Assembly: GCA_018334095.1 (NCBI GenBank)
Contig: JAGXTE010000067.1
Location: 1 to 64,000, forward strand
Reading direction: 5' to 3'
Source: Nitrosarchaeum sp.
GTDB taxonomy: Archaea > Thermoproteota > Nitrososphaeria > Nitrososphaerales > Nitrosopumilaceae
DNA: 64,000 nt
Part shown: piece after piece, positions 60,398 through 64,000 of the stretch
How positions within the stretch are numbered: the first letter of the stretch is position 1
Layout of the letters: each line of letters begins with the position of its first letter
The notes under the pieces: model-generated
What the model saw: the letters and a program-made list of their open reading frames with translations, nothing else
What the model was told of the DNA's origin: nothing
Databases searched by the model: none
Translations under genes and position numbers: made by a program

Positions 60398-60480
60398 GTA
60401 AATTACGTATTGTGAATAAAAACATATTCAACATATCATTGATTATGTCTTATATTTGACAAATGTGATACGTAGTTTAC
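60398..60480. promoter_or_regulatory. Imperfect inverted repeat upstream of the ureohydrolase gene
   Basis: GTAAATTACGTAT (60398-60410) and ATACGTAGTTTAC (60468-60480) pair in 12 of 13 positions, with 57 bp between. The right arm ends 45 bp before the ATG at 60526. The half site is the same as ATACGTAATTT in the symporter promoter (56268-56278). This is a candidate shared operator. Confidence 0.55.
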
Positions 60481-60525
60481 TTAGAATGTTTAATAATTCA
60501 AGTTTGATTATAAAATTGATAAATT

Positions 60526-61644
60526 ATGGGAATGGAATTTTACGGTGACGATTTCAATGGAGCTGACGTTGCACCATTTGTTGGTATTAACACATTCTTA
60601 CATTTACCTTGGATAAGATCTCATCAAGAACTAATTAATGCAAAACCTGATGTTGCTATTATAGGCGAACCTTTTGATTTTGGAACTACGATTCGTCCTG
60701 GTGCACGATATGGTCCACGTGCAATTCGTGCAGCGTCTACTATTCCATCACCACCTTATGAGAGATTTAATATTGAGACAGGAGCAGATCCATTTGGAAC
60801 ATTTAGAACTGTTGATTATGGAGATGTACAAGTTTCACCCGGTGATGTAATAGAATCACACAAAAGAATGACAAAAAAAGTTAAGGAAGTTTTAGATGCA
60901 GAAGGAATCCCTGTTATGTTAGGTGGAGATCACTCAATCACATTTGCAAATGTTCGAGCATTTGCTAAAAAATATAAAAATATTGGTATGATTCATTTTG
61001 ATACTCATGCTGATTGTGCACCTCAAGGTCTTACCGGTTACAAGTATGATCATGGGGCACATATTAGAAGAATTATGGAAATGGGTTGTTTGAAGGGTAA
61101 AAACTATACTTTAGTGGGACCAAGAGGATATTGGCCTGGGCGTGATTTGTATAAATGGATGGCAGATCAGGATTTCCAATGGTTTACAATGCTTGATGTA
61201 GAAGAATTAGGAATTGATATGATTGCTAAGGAAATAGCTGATAGAGCAAATGATGGAACAGATGCAGTTTATCTTAGTTGGGATATAGATTCTTTTGATC
61301 CTTCTTATGCGCCAGGTACTGGTGAACCAGAACCCAATGGTCTTACTTCAAGAGAAGGAATGCGAATGGTAAGATTATTATCAAAATCTTTTGATCCTAA
61401 TAGATTTGCAATGGATCTTGTTGAGGTAGCTCCTGCTTATGATGTAAGTGATAACAGTTCTTACAATGGTGGTATTACATCTGGACTTGGACAGAGACTC
61501 ATAATAGAACTTTTAGCTGGTCTATCTCTTACTAAAAGAGGTCTTCAAGATGGTGATCCTGTACGTCCACATAATTATCGTGGAACTGGAAATACATATC
61601 ATTTTAGTAACGGTCCACGAGCAGAAATTCCAAAGCGAGATTGA
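60526..61644 (+). CDS. Ureohydrolase (agmatinase/guanidinase family)
   Basis: This is a 372-residue metal-dependent hydrolase that releases urea from a guanidino compound. All metal ligands are present: GGDHS (133-137), FDTHAD (158-163) and SWDIDSFDP (251-259). It is longer than typical agmatinases (about 300 aa), with N- and C-terminal extensions, and has the PGARYGPRAIRAAS motif. Agmatine or guanidine are both plausible substrates; a nickel permease and urease genes lie next to it. A TTGA overlap couples it to the UreA-like gene. Confidence 0.9.
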   Translation: MGMEFYGDDFNGADVAPFVGINTFLHLPWIRSHQELINAKPDVAIIGEPFDFGTTIRPGARYGPRAIRAASTIPSPPYERFNIETGADPFGTFRTVDYGDVQVSPGDVIESHKRMTKKVKEVLDAEGIPVMLGGDHSITFANVRAFAKKYKNIGMIHFDTHADCAPQGLTGYKYDHGAHIRRIMEMGCLKGKNYTLVGPRGYWPGRDLYKWMADQDFQWFTMLDVEELGIDMIAKEIADRANDGTDAVYLSWDIDSFDPSYAPGTGEPEPNGLTSREGMRMVRLLSKSFDPNRFAMDLVEVAPAYDVSDNSSYNGGITSGLGQRLIIELLAGLSLTKRGLQDGDPVRPHNYRGTGNTYHFSNGPRAEIPKRD

Positions 61645-62030
61645 TCTTTATCAAGATAACCGTACAAGGAGAACCTGATACTTCTCCTTTTACAAAGATT
61701 TATTCATATTATAGAAAATCAGATGAAGAAATTTTTATTAGATCAGCACTTATGATAAAAGATAGGCTAGACAAGAATTTTAAAATTAATATCAATGAAT
61801 CTCTTCTTTTATATTCTAAGTTTATTGTTTCTGAACTTCGTGATGGTAAATCAATTGAACAAATTCAAAAAAATACATCAAATCTCTTAAGTCCAGAACA
61901 AGTAATGATAGGTGTACCTGAAACTTTAAGACAAATATCTTTTAAGGTTATGCTCGATAACGAATCCATGAAGTCTATTGTTTTGAATGCTCCAATCCAA
62001 ATTTCAGATTATATTCTAAAATCTACATAA
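61641..62030 (+). CDS. Urease gamma-subunit (UreA)-like protein
   Basis: This is a 129-residue protein. From residue about 29 to 119 it follows the UreA pattern: a helix with RSALMIKDRLDK, NINESLLLYSKFIVSELRDGKSIEQI, then LLSPEQVMIGVPETLRQISFKVMLDN, which matches the RDGK and VM-x-GVPE landmarks of urease gamma. UreA is about 100 residues; here a 25-30 residue N-terminal extension is added. It starts at a TTG overlapping the ureohydrolase stop and is separated from ureD/ureG by the nickel permease gene. It is either a relocated UreA or a paralogue. Confidence 0.72.
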   Translation: MIFIKITVQGEPDTSPFTKIYSYYRKSDEEIFIRSALMIKDRLDKNFKININESLLLYSKFIVSELRDGKSIEQIQKNTSNLLSPEQVMIGVPETLRQISFKVMLDNESMKSIVLNAPIQISDYILKST

Positions 62031-62045
62031 ATTAAAGGTAAAATC

Positions 62046-62807
62046 ATGATAGAAGAATTAATCAAACATCTCCCAACGGCAACCCCTTTTTTTGTACTTG
62101 TTGCTGGATTTGTGATAGGTCTTTTACATGCTTTTGAGCCTGATCATATTGTTACTATAGCAACACAAAATTCAAAATCAATACAAAAGAATTCTTTACC
62201 TCTTTCTCGACAAATCAGATCAGGCGCTATAAAAAGCTCAATTTTAGGTGCATTATGGGGAGCTGGACATATGTCATCAATAATTCTTGTAAGTTTGTTG
62301 ATTTTTGTTTTCTCAATGAATCTACAAACTGAAATGTTTAGCAATTTTGAATTTGTAGTAGGAATTATGCTTGTGACTCTTGGATTATTTACATATTATA
62401 ACAGAAAATCAATTAAAGAAAAACATATTCATCCTCATATTCATGAAAATGTAATCCACATTCACCCTCATACACATGATAAAATTCATAGTCATGGACA
62501 CAAGTCATACATCATTGGTTGTATTCATGGATTAGCTGGAAGTGGAAGTCTTGTAATTTTGGCACTTTCAACATTGCATAATCTACAAACTATCTTATCC
62601 TTTATTCTTGTTTTTGGAATAGGATCAATTATTGGAATGGTTTTGATAAGCAATATTATTGGATTGCCATTTTCATTTACACTTTATTCTGAACGAATCA
62701 CCAAGTTTTTGCGTTATTCGGTTGGTTCTATAAGTATCATAATAGGCATTGGTATTTTATTCAATATTCTAATGAATGAAAGTTTTTTTGGATGGAGTCT
62801 TAGCTAA
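62046..62807 (+). CDS. Nickel permease, UreH/NicO-like
   Basis: This is a 253-residue membrane protein with about six predicted helices. LLHAFEPDHIVT (residues 26-37) is the family's first-helix metal motif, and GALWGAGHMSS (about 75-85) follows. A His-rich cytoplasmic loop (HIHPHIHENVIHIHPHTHDKIHSHGH, about 132-157) can bind nickel. It lies 15 bp after the UreA-like gene. It should supply nickel for urease, and perhaps for the ureohydrolase if that enzyme is nickel-dependent. Confidence 0.9.
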   Translation: MIEELIKHLPTATPFFVLVAGFVIGLLHAFEPDHIVTIATQNSKSIQKNSLPLSRQIRSGAIKSSILGALWGAGHMSSIILVSLLIFVFSMNLQTEMFSNFEFVVGIMLVTLGLFTYYNRKSIKEKHIHPHIHENVIHIHPHTHDKIHSHGHKSYIIGCIHGLAGSGSLVILALSTLHNLQTILSFILVFGIGSIIGMVLISNIIGLPFSFTLYSERITKFLRYSVGSISIIIGIGILFNILMNESFFGWSLS

Positions 62808-62857
62808 AAAAATTTATTTTTGTAGTATTACATTTGAATAAACACACTGGTTATAAT

Positions 62858-63778
62858 TTACGTTTTTCGTATTTCATGAAAATTTGAATTGAGTATTATT
62901 TTTCTAACTAATTTTGTTATTTCATAAACTAGTCTAATGATATCCATTGTCGTATTTCCAATAATGCGTAGTAATATTCCATTTTCTTTTGTCATAGTAG
63001 ACCAACCTATCACTATTTCTGAAGGATTTTTAATTTCATTTTCTAAAGTTTGAATTATTTTTTCAACATCATTACTTTTTGCTAAAATATACATAGTTGC
63101 CATGATATGTTTTTGTTCTAATATCCCAAAATCTTGTAAATTCATTTTTTTAGGCTCAATTTTAGTATGATCTGTAAATCTTAATTCATCATTGTGATTC
63201 TTTCCTATTGATCTGAGATAACATATTTCATAATCAAAAATTTCTCCCATGCCGATTCTTCCAGGACTTATAATCTCAGAGTAAATCATTGTAGCATTAT
63301 CGTGCACTTTAAAGTTGATCTCTTGATAGAATCTAGAATTTTTGTAGGGAATTATTTGGTCTGGAATAAATTCTAGATAAGCCCCATCATCAAGTGATAC
63401 ATTCACCACTTGAATTGCGTTACTTGCATTCATACCGTAAATTCTTGTAGCTCCTTGTGTTGTTATATGGGCTAAAGCATTTTTTTCCAAAATTATATCA
63501 ATTATGTATTTATCTCCTTGTAAAATTCCTCCAGAGCTAGACATAATATACACATGAGTCATCTTGGGCTGAAACTGATCATAGTAGAACTCCTTTTGAA
63601 CACTAAGTGGAGCTATTGATTCTTTTTCCTTTATTCTTGTTCTTCCAGATGTATACTCTACATCCAAAACTATTTTCAACTTACCAGTTTTTCCAGACTT
63701 GCCTACCCCGAGCTGTTTTATTTCTTCATTATGCTGAAGTATTTCTGATGATGTGTTTTCGTTATTTGAAAAATCCAA
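62858..63778 (-). CDS. ureD: Urease accessory protein UreD (UreH)
   Basis: This is a 306-residue protein. UreD landmarks: an N-terminal beta sheet, YIMSSSGGILQGDKYIIDI (the SGG-x-x-x-GD motif), then THITTQGATRIYGM (AHITTQGATRIY region), IPDQIIPYKNSRFYQE, and the RIGMGEIFDY segment. It assembles the nickel centre of urease with UreF and UreG. The start is TTG. It follows ureG after 5 bp on the same strand. Confidence 0.92.
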   Translation of the reverse strand: MDFSNNENTSSEILQHNEEIKQLGVGKSGKTGKLKIVLDVEYTSGRTRIKEKESIAPLSVQKEFYYDQFQPKMTHVYIMSSSGGILQGDKYIIDIILEKNALAHITTQGATRIYGMNASNAIQVVNVSLDDGAYLEFIPDQIIPYKNSRFYQEINFKVHDNATMIYSEIISPGRIGMGEIFDYEICYLRSIGKNHNDELRFTDHTKIEPKKMNLQDFGILEQKHIMATMYILAKSNDVEKIIQTLENEIKNPSEIVIGWSTMTKENGILLRIIGNTTMDIIRLVYEITKLVRKIILNSNFHEIRKT

Positions 63779-63783
63779 TTCAT

Positions 63784-64000
63784 CTATTGCCTTTGCCTAT
63801 CTGAAAGTGCTATTTTTGGTGGACTGTCAAAAAGAAGATTTTTGATTATATGTTCTGCCACATTGTCTATTCCAGTATTATTTTTACAATTGACAAAAAC
63901 ATATGGTTTGTCTTTACGAATACGTACAGCATCTTGTTGCATTACATTAAGGTCTGCACCAACTTGTGGTGCAAGATCAATTTTGTTTATCACAAGAAGA
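63784..64000 (-). CDS. ureG: Urease accessory GTPase UreG (partial, cut by the window edge)
   Basis: Only the C-terminal 72 or so residues are in the window. [49 protein letters not shown] is the NKxD GTP-binding part and the end of UreG. The rest of the gene, with the P-loop, lies beyond position 64000. UreG delivers nickel to urease; the stop is 5 bp from the ureD start. Confidence 0.92.
   Translation of the reverse strand, partial: LLVINKIDLAPQVGADLNVMQQDAVRIRKDKPYVFVNCKNNTGIDNVAEHIIKNLLFDSPPKIALSDRQRQ

Overview
The window is about one third GC, gene-dense and archaeal, and its gene content points to an ammonia-oxidising thaumarchaeon (Nitrososphaerota), most like the marine Nitrosopumilus/Nitrosarchaeum lineage. 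The signs are ribosomal protein L2, pelota, a thermosome, deoxyhypusine synthase, archaeal SRP RNA, a tetraether-lipid synthase, a haem-copper oxidase module with a split subunit II and a double cupredoxin, many TTG starts, TATA boxes placed for leaderless or short-leader transcripts, and a urease/nickel/ureohydrolase region. No amo genes lie in the window, so the lifestyle is inferred from family resemblance.

Layout. 0.1-8 kb: housekeeping genes (rpl2, acylphosphatase, SRP RNA, tRNA thiolase, site-2 protease, cutA, pelota, YjbQ), a candidate C/D-box sRNA and a TrmB/DtxR regulator pair. 8-9.8 kb: radical-SAM tetraether synthase. 9.8-19.6 kb: a surface-glycan island with five glycosyltransferase genes, a UDP-GlcNAc-2-epimerase-like enzyme, nucleotide-sugar epimerases and reductase, a methyltransferase and a pair of paralogous two-helix membrane proteins. 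19.8-28.9 kb: mtnA, SufT/PqqD-like, SDR, a secreted tandem-repeat protein, two ribbon-helix-helix proteins, tRNA-Arg, an aminotransferase and an F420-reductase-like gene. 29-33 kb: terminal oxidase, cupredoxin and haem A synthase-like genes. 34-41 kb: tRNA-Lys, two-component proteins, ilvE, a structured candidate ncRNA, aspartate kinase. 41.4-46.8 kb: tRNA-Val followed by three short gene cassettes separated by degenerate copies of a repeat related to the tRNA-Val 3' end and its flank. 46.8-48.7 kb: a TRASH-domain regulator divergent from a CcdA-YHS-thioredoxin operon. 50.7-53.4 kb: two deoxyhypusine-synthase paralogues around a pyruvoyl arginine decarboxylase. 54.4-64 kb: an aberrant thermosome subunit, a sodium:solute symporter, a ureohydrolase overlapping a UreA-like gene, a nickel permease, and ureD/ureG at the edge.

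How the genes work together. The right end looks like a nitrogen-scavenging unit: import of a small nitrogenous solute, hydrolysis by a ureohydrolase that releases urea, nickel supply, and urease to give ammonia. The symporter and ureohydrolase promoters share an ATACGTAATTT-type motif. The most unusual features are the tRNA-Val-associated cassette array, which carries a chorismate-lyase/UbiA-like/UbiE-like trio; the UreA-like gene joined to the ureohydrolase; a thermosome subunit with an altered ATPase residue and a His-rich tail; and an unassigned structured RNA at about 38.73-38.82 kb. All coordinates and motifs were read by eye; no database search was possible.
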